Origin: Clostridia bacterium
GTDB taxonomy: Bacteria; Bacillota; Clostridia; Oscillospirales; CAG-272
Assembly: GCA_017503285.1 (NCBI GenBank)
Contig: JAFVTH010000025.1
Location: forward strand, 1 to 35,297
DNA: 35,297 bases
Direction: 5' to 3'
The notes under the pieces were generated by a model. It was given only the letters and a program-made list of their open reading frames with translations, did no database searches and was not told the origin of the DNA. Made by a program: the position numbers and the translations under genes. The stretch's first letter is position 1; every line of letters begins with the position of its first letter. Below, piece after piece: positions 24,566-32,400 of the stretch.

Positions 24566-24940
24566 ATGGCTAACGAAAAGATTACAAATATCGTTGAAGA
24601 AATCAAAACTCTTACTATTCTCGAGCTTGCTGACCTTGTAAAGGCAGTTGAGGAAGAATTCGGTGTATCCGCTGCTCCTGTTGCAGTTGCTGGTGGCGCT
24701 GTTGCAGCTGCTGCTCCTGTTGAGGAGAAGACAGAATTTGACGTTGTTCTTGTTGAGGCTGGCGCTTCCAAGCTTAACGTTATCAAGGTTGTTCGTGAGA
24801 TCACCGGTCTTGGCCTTAAGGAAGCTAAGGAGCTTGTTGAAAGCGCTCCAAAGGCTATTAAGGAAGCAGTTTCCAAGGAAACAGCTGAAGACATTGCTAA
24901 GCAGCTCACAGAGGCTGGCGCAAAGGCTGAGGTTAAATAA
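24566..24940 (+). CDS. rplL: 50S ribosomal protein L7/L12
   Basis: 124 residues. N-terminal dimerisation domain (1-32), an Ala/Val-rich hinge (about 34-52) and the C-terminal factor-binding domain with [39 protein letters not shown]. The gene follows rplJ after 76 nt, with GGAGGATT as ribosome site. Codon use is biased toward GTT and GCT as in rplJ, fitting very high expression, unlike the more mixed usage of the surrounding genes. Confidence 0.97.
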   Translation: MANEKITNIVEEIKTLTILELADLVKAVEEEFGVSAAPVAVAGGAVAAAAPVEEKTEFDVVLVEAGASKLNVIKVVREITGLGLKEAKELVESAPKAIKEAVSKETAEDIAKQLTEAGAKAEVK

Positions 24941-24961
24941 TTATAAAACAATTTCCTACTT

Positions 24962-24992
24962 AAAAGGGCTACCCAAACGGGTAGCCTTTTTT
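24962..24992 (+). terminator. Terminator of rplJ-rplL
   Basis: An AAAGG-GCTACCC arm and GGGTAGCCTTT pair around AAAC with one bulged G, followed by T6. It ends the ribosomal protein transcript. Confidence 0.88.
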
Positions 24993-25004
24993 ATTTGCTG
25001 TAAC

Positions 25005-25035
25005 AAAAAAAGAGTAGCCGTGGCTACTCTTTTTA
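25005..25035. terminator. Second terminator, mainly for the minus-strand LRR gene
   Basis: AAAAAGAGTAG and CTACTCTTTTT pair around CCGTGG. It ends six bases before the stop codon of the minus-strand LRR gene and can act both ways. Confidence 0.85.
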
Positions 25036-25040
25036 TTTTA

Positions 25041-27335
25041 TTAGTCTTCCTTGGTTGGAAGGACAGCATCCTGCACTACCGGAGCAGTTGCAAGTGTAAC
25101 TGCGCTTGCTGTGTCGCCAACACCCTCGTGACCCATGTAGTAAACATCCTCACCTACGGTGTAATATGCACAGCAGTAAACCTCAATATTTGCGTTTGCA
25201 TCTGTAAGACCTGCAATTACAAGCTCCATAATATCATATGAACGCTCTGTGAAATCAACATACGCAACCTTGTCGCTTACAGGTGTATTTTTGCTTGTAA
25301 ACAGCTTGCCGCCCATTGTGCCCATCTGCTCATGTCTTACTGCAGCAACAAGACCATAGGTCAAGTCGTTACCGGCATTTACATATTCACTAAATGCTTC
25401 TCTGTTTATAGCAAAGCTTTGTGCAAGAGAGCCTGTTTCTGATGTTGTATAACCGTTGATTACAAAAATCGGCAATACGCTTTCTCCCTCCGGAAGAACA
25501 GATGTACATCCGTCGCCTGCGCACTTAAACGTTTTAAGTCCGGGAAGGGTAAATCCATCATTGTATACAATAGCTATTACTGTATGGCTATGCTCTGTGC
25601 CCTCGCCCTCTGTTCTAACTCTATTACAGAATTTACAGGTGTAATTTACAACTGCGCCGATTGGGCAATATAAATCGTCAACAGCACCCTCGTCATCTGT
25701 GTGAACAGGTGTAGCAATTGTTAAAACGGTGCTATCACTTGCAAGTGTAACCTTACAATCTGCGCCACATGCACCGTAATATTTATAGTCATGCTCTGTA
25801 ATATTAATTACATTTGTTTTGTTAATGGTTGTAGTTGTTGTAAAAGGATTTTCATAGCAGTAAAGGTCAACTGTTTTGTTAAATATATCTGCGCCGGTTA
25901 CATCAATTGATGAATCCAAAATAACAACAGTGTTAAGCGTTGATACATCGGAAAGTGCACCACCCTTTATTGTTACACAATCTCCTGTAATAATAAGCGT
26001 ATCAAAGCTGTTACCTCTTAGGGACCAGTTGGAAATACCTCTTGTTGTATTTTCGGCAAGCGCATCGCTTGAAAAATTAAGTATCATTGTACCAACAATG
26101 TTGCACTTTCTAAATTGCTGACCGTCGCCGGAGCATTCCATTGTTTTTATTTCCCTTGGCCAAATAATCCTTGTTGGGTCAGCGGCACCGCCGCCAATGT
26201 TAGATGAAGCGAAAGCGTTTTGTGGCAGGGTTTGTAGTTTATATAGATTAACAAGCCTTTCGCCATCTGGTGTATACCAAACGGTTTTTGTGTTTCCTGC
26301 ATCGTTTTTACCGGCAAACATAAAGGCATTGTAACCAATTGTTGTAACACTAGAAAGGTCAATATATATTTTTACAAGACCACTCGCCCCGTTAAATGCA
26401 GAATAGCCAACATTTGTAAGATTAGGTGTGTTTGCAAACTTAATCTCTGTTATAGCTGAACAAACATAAAACGCCTCATAGCCAATGGTTGCAAGATTGG
26501 TTGAGTTAGAAACATCTACGCTTGTAATACCCTTACAGCTCTTAAAGGCTTTGTTATCGATAGTAACAAGGTCCTTACATTTAGACAAGTCAACCTTGCC
26601 TGTAAGCGCACAGCTTTCAAACGCGCTACCACCTATTGTAACAAGCTTGGAAAGGTTTGAAAAATCAAAGATAGCAAGGCTGGTGCAGCCACCAAAGCTA
26701 TTTCCCGTGGTTTCAAGCAAGCAGCCCTCCGGAACAACAACCTCTTCAAGAGCAGTTGAGCCGGAAAATGCCCAGTTTGCAATTGTTTCTACGTTCTTAG
26801 GAAGGGTAACTTTTTTGCAGACAGGCATCTTTCTAAAGCTTTGAGCTTCTATAGCAGTAATTGTATCGGGCAAAACAATTTCAACACAATTTGTTTCATA
26901 AGCAGTGCCATTTTCTCTGCCAAAAATATAGTTTTGGGTTGACTTAGTTATACCACTTGGAAGCTCCGCATAGTAAATGCTACCGTATGTATACTGTGTT
27001 TCTTGATTTTCATTGATAAACGAGTAGTCAAGTCCCGGATTCTTTGTGTCGCTTGCAGTGTTAATGTAAACCTGGTCTCCATTAATATTAAAACGGAAAA
27101 TGTAGTAGGAAGGAAATGCAGTTTTGTTTCCCTCTGAATCCTTAAGAATAACAATGGAGTCCTTGTCTGTGATTCTTTCAGCCACAGTACCTGTGTACCA
27201 CGATGGGTCACCAAGATTGTTAACAAGCTCTATTTCCTCGCCCTCATAGGTAATTGTTACTGCGCTAACTGAAATTGCAAAAACGCACACAAGAAGGGTA
27301 AGCATAAGAGCCAATATTAATAGCTTCCTTTTCAT
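25041..27335 (-). CDS. Secreted BspA-like leucine-rich-repeat protein
   Basis: 764 residues. Residues 1-25 are a Sec signal peptide ending VSA, so it is exported. Residues about 130-420 hold LRR_5-type repeats with the pattern 'LxxIxxxAFxxCxxLxxVxLP' (for example LVTIGGSAFESCALTGKVDLS and TIDNKAFKSCKGITSVDVS), as in Bacteroides BspA and many gut Clostridia. Residues about 500-620 contain CxxC-type pairs (CGADC, CKFCNRV, CAGDGC) that may form disulfides or bind metal. There is no LPXTG, lipobox or transmembrane tail, so how it stays at the surface is unclear. Start chosen for AGGAGATTTT-ATG. A binding or host-contact role is likely; the ligand is unknown. Confidence 0.88.
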   Translation of the reverse strand: MKRKLLILALMLTLLVCVFAISVSAVTITYEGEEIELVNNLGDPSWYTGTVAERITDKDSIVILKDSEGNKTAFPSYYIFRFNINGDQVYINTASDTKNPGLDYSFINENQETQYTYGSIYYAELPSGITKSTQNYIFGRENGTAYETNCVEIVLPDTITAIEAQSFRKMPVCKKVTLPKNVETIANWAFSGSTALEEVVVPEGCLLETTGNSFGGCTSLAIFDFSNLSKLVTIGGSAFESCALTGKVDLSKCKDLVTIDNKAFKSCKGITSVDVSNSTNLATIGYEAFYVCSAITEIKFANTPNLTNVGYSAFNGASGLVKIYIDLSSVTTIGYNAFMFAGKNDAGNTKTVWYTPDGERLVNLYKLQTLPQNAFASSNIGGGAADPTRIIWPREIKTMECSGDGQQFRKCNIVGTMILNFSSDALAENTTRGISNWSLRGNSFDTLIITGDCVTIKGGALSDVSTLNTVVILDSSIDVTGADIFNKTVDLYCYENPFTTTTTINKTNVINITEHDYKYYGACGADCKVTLASDSTVLTIATPVHTDDEGAVDDLYCPIGAVVNYTCKFCNRVRTEGEGTEHSHTVIAIVYNDGFTLPGLKTFKCAGDGCTSVLPEGESVLPIFVINGYTTSETGSLAQSFAINREAFSEYVNAGNDLTYGLVAAVRHEQMGTMGGKLFTSKNTPVSDKVAYVDFTERSYDIMELVIAGLTDANANIEVYCCAYYTVGEDVYYMGHEGVGDTASAVTLATAPVVQDAVLPTKED

Positions 27336-27369
27336 AAAATCTCCTAAATGTTTATTTTTTATCTATTAT

Positions 27370-27398
27370 ATTCTAACATGTATGTGGAAAACTGTCAA
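27370..27398 (-). promoter_or_regulatory. Promoter of the LRR gene
   Basis: On the minus strand TTGACA (27393-27398), 17 bp, TAGAAT (27370-27375) with TGT before the -10. A tract of 14 A on the plus strand (27406-27419) lies just upstream of the -35 and may act as an UP element. Confidence 0.75.
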
Positions 27399-27516
27399 GT
27401 TAAACAAAAAAAAAAAAAACGATTTATTTTTTTGTGTATATTGCACAAGCTTTTGAAGATTTTTGTTGATTTGTCATTCATCTTTGAAGTTTAAGCCATT
27501 TTTCTTCCAAAATAGC

Positions 27517-27547
27517 AAAAAAGCCGACACAGGGTCGGCTTTTTTTA
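27517..27547. terminator. Terminator of the HAD phosphatase gene
   Basis: AAAAAAGCCGAC pairs with GTCGGCTTTTTT around ACAGG. It lies about 30 nt downstream of the HAD stop on the minus strand and has T tracts both ways. Confidence 0.87.
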
Positions 27548-27577
27548 GATATCTTAGAAATCTCTCTATCGTTTTTA

Positions 27578-28285
27578 TTAGTTTTCCTTTTTTGTGCCCT
27601 TTAGGCGCTTTTGCTGATTTTTCTTTACAGTTTCGTATATTGCATCTAAAAGCTCCTCTGTGCTTTCCACAATATAGTCTGCCCCTGCGCGGCTTAAAAC
27701 GTCCTCACTGCGGTATCCCCATGACACGCCTATAGAGGTCAAGCCTGCATTTTGCGCAGTCATCATATCAACATCAGAGTCGCCCACCATAATACAATTT
27801 TGCGGCTTTACGCCAAGAAGCTTGCACACAAGAAGCGCGCCCTGCGGGTCCGGCTTGGTTGGCAGACTTGTCTGCCCCATTGTAACCTTGAAAAATCCCT
27901 TACCGAAGAGCTTTTCGCATATGTGCTTAACAAACGCATCCTGCTTGTTGGAAAGTACGCCGATTCTAATGCCCTTTTCCTTCAGCCCCTCCAGCGCCTC
28001 CTTCATACCGTCGTAGGCGTAGGTGTTTTCGCAGTAGCACTGTGCATACTCCTGCTCGTATATTTCCATAGCGCTGTCAAGTATTAGCTCCGAGTCCTGC
28101 ACAACCTTAGGCAGAGAGCTTCTTACAAAATTACGGGCGCCACGGTTTATAAAGCTAATCAGCTCCGGCTTTGAACGTGTTTTGTAGCCAAGCCTTTTTA
28201 GCATATTATTCATTGCTGTTTTTAGGTCATCCATAGTGTCGGCAAGAGTGCCGTCTAGGTCAAAAATTACTGCGCTTACCACCAT
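27578..28285 (-). CDS. HAD-family phosphatase, phosphoglycolate-phosphatase-like
   Basis: 235 residues. Motif I VIFDLDGTLADT (nucleophile D9, acid D11), motif II VLSNK (about 111-115), motif III K in PTKPDPQGALLV and motif IV VGDSDVDMMTAQNAG are all present, with an alpha-helical cap between motifs I and II. That is the Gph/PpaX-like subfamily; the true substrate could be phosphoglycolate, a sugar phosphate or pyrophosphate. The C terminus is Lys-rich. An AGAGG site precedes the ATG. It stands alone between its own terminator and a divergent cysK. Confidence 0.88.
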   Translation of the reverse strand: MVVSAVIFDLDGTLADTMDDLKTAMNNMLKRLGYKTRSKPELISFINRGARNFVRSSLPKVVQDSELILDSAMEIYEQEYAQCYCENTYAYDGMKEALEGLKEKGIRIGVLSNKQDAFVKHICEKLFGKGFFKVTMGQTSLPTKPDPQGALLVCKLLGVKPQNCIMVGDSDVDMMTAQNAGLTSIGVSWGYRSEDVLSRAGADYIVESTEELLDAIYETVKKNQQKRLKGTKKEN

Positions 28286-28314
28286 AATACCTCTTTTCTT
28301 TTCATTCTTATACT

Positions 28315-28323
28315 ATTCTAACA
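28315..28323 (-). promoter_or_regulatory. Extended -10 element of the HAD gene
   Basis: On the minus strand TGT-TAGAAT. No good -35 is present at 16-18 bp, so the extended -10 may carry the promoter. The position, about 30 bp upstream of the ATG, is right. Confidence 0.45.
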
Positions 28324-28379
28324 CAAAACGTAAAAAAATGAAAGTACTTTTTCCTTTATTTGTTTTTGAGGTCGAAATA

Positions 28380-28408
28380 TTGAAATTTTTATTATTATAT
28401 GTTAAAAT
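28380..28408 (+). promoter_or_regulatory. Promoter of the cysK operon
   Basis: TTGAAA (28380-28385), 17 bp, TAAAAT (28403-28408) with TGT before the -10. The start site should be near 28415. Confidence 0.78.
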
Positions 28409-28420
28409 ATAAGATGGTGT

Positions 28421-28440
28421 ATTTTTGGTATACCAAAAAT
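28421..28440. promoter_or_regulatory. Perfect 20-bp palindrome in the cysK leader, likely operator
   Basis: The 20 bases centred on GGTATACC are fully self-complementary (arms ATTTTTGGTA). They begin about 6 nt after the expected start of transcription, where a repressor would block polymerase. A Rrf2-family sulfur regulator (CymR or IscR type) is a candidate because of the cysK target, but this is an inference from context. Confidence 0.6.
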
Positions 28441-28466
28441 AACTGCTTTTTCACTAAGGAGACGAT

Positions 28467-29393
28467 ATGAAAATATATAAATCAATTAAGGAGCTGGTTG
28501 GCAAAACGCCTCTTTTGGAGCTTTGTGCCATTGAAAGGCAGCTTGGGCTTAAGTCAAGGCTTTTTGCAAAGGTGGAGCTTTTTAACCCTGCCGGCTCTAT
28601 AAAAGACCGTGCTGCGCTTTCTATGCTTGAGGAAGCTATAAAAAGCGGCAGGCTAACCCCAGGCGGCACTATAATTGAGCCTACCTCGGGCAATACCGGC
28701 ATTGGTCTTAGCATGCTTGGTGCTGTCCTTGGATATAAGGTTATTATCGTTATGCCAAAGGGTCTTTCCAGAGAAAGGATAAAGACCATTGAGGCATATG
28801 GCGCTAAGGTTGTTTTAACACCTGCAGATAAGGGCATTGGCGGTGCTATTAAGGCAGCCGGCGAGCTTTGTGAAAAAACAGAAAACAGCTTTATGCCTAT
28901 GCAGTTTGACAACGAGGATAATGCCCTTGCGCATTTTAACACCACAGGTCCGGAAATTTATGGGGACCTTGACGGTCAGGTTGACTGCCTTGTTGCTACA
29001 TTTGGCACAGGCGGTACAATTTCCGGAATTGGCAAATACCTAAAGGCGCAAAGCAAGGAAATAAAGATTGTTGGCGTTGAACCGCTGTCCTCTCCCTTTA
29101 TGACAGAGGGCAAGGCGGGCGCGCATAAAATACAGGGCATTGGCGCAGGCTTTAAGCCCTCTATACTTGACACCTCGGTAATTGACGAGATTGTTACCGT
29201 ATCAGACGAGGACGCATATGAGTACGGCACTATGCTTGCAAGGGCTGAGGGCATACTCTGCGGTATTTCCTCGGGCGCTGCCCTTGCGGCAGGGATTGAA
29301 ATTGCCAAAAAAGAGGAAAACAAAAATATAGTTGTGGTTTTACCCGATAGCGGGTCAAGATATTTGTCCGTTGAGGGCTACTTAGAGGACTAG
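28467..29393 (+). CDS. cysK: Cysteine synthase (O-acetylserine sulfhydrylase)
   Basis: 308 residues, fold-type II PLP enzyme. The PLP lysine is K46 in NPAGSIKDRAAL; SGNTGIG (74-80) binds the substrate, GTGGTISG (180-187) binds the PLP phosphate, and CGISSGAALA follows near residue 270. Length and motifs are those of CysK/CysM, which make cysteine from O-acetylserine and sulfide. Promoter and palindrome lie upstream; the activase gene starts 15 nt downstream after a strong AAAGGAGG, so the two are an operon. Confidence 0.93.
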   Translation: MKIYKSIKELVGKTPLLELCAIERQLGLKSRLFAKVELFNPAGSIKDRAALSMLEEAIKSGRLTPGGTIIEPTSGNTGIGLSMLGAVLGYKVIIVMPKGLSRERIKTIEAYGAKVVLTPADKGIGGAIKAAGELCEKTENSFMPMQFDNEDNALAHFNTTGPEIYGDLDGQVDCLVATFGTGGTISGIGKYLKAQSKEIKIVGVEPLSSPFMTEGKAGAHKIQGIGAGFKPSILDTSVIDEIVTVSDEDAYEYGTMLARAEGILCGISSGAALAAGIEIAKKEENKNIVVVLPDSGSRYLSVEGYLED

Positions 29394-29408
29394 GTCAAAG
29401 GAGGAAAA

Positions 29409-32400
29409 ATGAAGCTTTATAGAATTGGTATTGATATTGGCTCTACCACCGTTAAGGTGGCGGTTATTGATGAAAATAACGAGATTTTGTACGGCGAATA
29501 CGCAAGACACCTTGCCCATACACAGTCCAAGCTTTGCGAGCTTCTTAAGGAAGCAAGAGAAAGGCTTGGAGAGTTTAGAGTTAAGGCAAAGATAACAGGC
29601 TCCGGCTCTATCAACCTTGGCAAGGCACTTAACATAGAATTTATACAAGAGGTGGCGGCTGTTGCCTCCTCCCTTAAATATTTAGCTCCGCAAACCGATG
29701 TTGCCATTGAGCTTGGTGGCGAGGATGCCAAGATTATTTACTTTGACGGCAACAATGTTGAGGAGAGAATGAACGGTATTTGTGCCGGAGGCACCGGCTC
29801 ATTTATCGACCAAATGGCAGCTATTTTGCAGACAGATGCCACAGGTCTTAACCGTGAGGCTGAAAAATACAAGCAGATTTACCCTATTGCGGCACGCTGT
29901 GGCGTATTTGCAAAAACAGATATACAGCCACTTATTAACGAGGGTGCAACCAGGGCTGACCTTTCTGCGTCTATTTTCCAATCCGTTGTTAACCAAACCG
30001 TTTCCGGTCTTGCCTGTGGCAAGCCTATACGTGGCTGTGTTGCCTTTCTTGGCGGTCCGCTTCACTTCCTGCCGGAGCTTAAAAAGGCATTTATAAGAAC
30101 CCTTAAGCTGACGCCGGAAAATATTGTTGACCCGGATAATTCCCACCTCTTTGCTGCTTATGGCGCGGCTATTGAGTGTGACTCCAAGACTGAGGAAACA
30201 ACCATTGATGAGCTTATTGAGCGTCTTGAAACGGGCGTTGAAATGGCATTTGAGCTAAAGCGCCTTGACCCGCTTTTTGACAGCGCCGAGGACTACGATT
30301 CGTTCCTTGAGCGCCACAAAAGGGCTACAATTAAAAAGGGCGACCTTAGACAGTACCGCGGCAACTGCTTCCTTGGCATTGACGCAGGCTCTACAACAAC
30401 AAAGCTTGCTCTTATCGGCGATGAGGGTCAGCTGCTCTATTCCTTCTACTCAAACAACCAAGGCTCTCCTATTAAAACCGCAATCCGCGCAATGGAGGAG
30501 CTTGGAGGGCTTTTGCCTGAGGGTGTTAATATTACATATTCCTGCTCGACGGGCTATGGCGAAAAGCTGCTAAAATCTGCCTTTAGCCTTGACTGTGGCG
30601 AGGTTGAAACTATTGCGCACTGCACTGCTGCCGCCTTCTTTGACCCGCAGGTTGACTGTGTTCTTGATATCGGCGGACAGGATATGAAGTGCGTTAAGCT
30701 GAAAAACGGCTCTGTTGACACTATTCTTCTAAACGAGGCTTGCTCCTCGGGCTGTGGCTCATTTATTGAATCCTTTGCAAACTCTCTTGGCTACACAGCC
30801 GAGGAATTTGCAAAAAAGGCTATTTTTGCAAAAAATCCTATTGATTTGGGTACACGCTGTACCGTATTTATGAACTCCAATGTAAAGCAGGCGCAAAAGG
30901 AAGGCGCTACCGTTTCGGATATTTCTGCCGGTCTTGCCTACTCCGTTATCAAAAACGCCCTTTACAAGGTTATTAAGCTAAAGACCGTTTCCGACCTTGG
31001 GGCACATGTTGTTGTTCAAGGCGGAACCTTCTATAATCACGCGGTGCTTCGCGCACTTGAAAAAATTTCCGGCGCGCAGGTTACCTGCCCTGATATTTCC
31101 GGTATTATGGGCGCATTCGGCGCTGCTCTTATTGCTAAAAACAGCTGGCAGGGCAAAACGACCTCAACCCTCTCCATTGATGAGATTTTAAGTCTTACAT
31201 ATACTACGGAAACTATCCGCTGCAAGGGCTGCTCCAATAGCTGTATTCTTACTGTAAACCGTTTCCCCGGCGGAAGACGACACATTACAGGAAACAGATG
31301 CGAAAAGGGCTCCGGCGAGGAAAACGGCAAGGAAAAGGGTCCAAACCTGCCGGAATACAAGCTAAAGAGAATGTTTGACTACGAGCCTTTGCCTAAGGAT
31401 GTGGCAAGACGTGGGGTTATCGGCATACCTCGTGTGCTTAATATCTACGAAAACTATCCGTTCTGGGCAACCTTCTTTAAGGAGCTTGGCTTTAGCGTTA
31501 TGCTATCGCCCAAGTCCACAAGAAAGCTTTACGAGCTTGGTATGGACACTATCCCGTCCGAGTCCGAGTGCTATCCTGCAAAGCTAGCCCACGGACACAT
31601 AAAATGGCTTATTGAAAACGGTGCGCCTACTATTTTCTATCCTTGCGTCTTCTACGAGCATCAGGAAAAGGAAAGCGCGCAAAACCACTATAACTGCCCT
31701 ATTGTTGTTTCCTACTCGGAAAATATTAAAAACAACGTTGAGGAAATTGTTGAGGGCGAGGTTACATATCTTCGTCCGTTTATTGCCTTTACAAACGAAA
31801 AAATCGCAACAGAAAGGCTTGTTAGCTACTTCTGCCACGAAAGAGATTTATTTGGTCTTTCCGAAAAAGAGGTTAAAAATGCTGCTCGCGCTGCTTGGGC
31901 CGAACAGCAGACGGCTAAGGAGGACGTAAGAAAAGAGGGACAAAAAACCCTTGATTGGATTAACAAAACAGGCAGCCGCGGCATTGTGCTGGCAGGCAGA
32001 CCATATCATCTTGACCCGGAAATCAACCACGGTATTCCGGAGCTTATTTCCTCTTATGGCTTTGCCGTGCTTACCGAGGACTCTCTACCCTTTATTTTCG
32101 ACGAGATTAAGGGTCTTAGAGTAAACGACCAGTGGGTTTACCACTCTCGTCTTTATAACGCTGCCGCCTTTGTGCGAAAGCATGAAAACCTTGAGCTTAT
32201 ACAGCTAAACTCCTTTGGCTGTGGCATTGACGCAGTTACAACCGACCAGGTTTGCGAGATTCTTGAGGGCTCAGGCAAGCTTTACACCGTTTTGAAGATT
32301 GACGAGGTTAATAACCTTGGCGCTATAAGAATCCGTATCCGCAGCCTTATTTCCGCAATGAATATGCGTAAGGAAAAGGGCATTACAGCAGACGTTAAGC

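Noticed and set aside
24547-25241. Long frames opposite and beside rplL (134 aa minus, 197 aa plus)
   Set aside because: Both are shadows of the strongly biased rplL codons; the plus frame also crosses two terminators and enters the LRR gene antisense.
27406-27419. A run of 14 A as a possible slippage or phase-variation site
   Set aside because: It lies upstream of the -35 of the LRR promoter, not in a coding frame or between -35 and -10. It may act as an UP element, but nothing shows phase variation.
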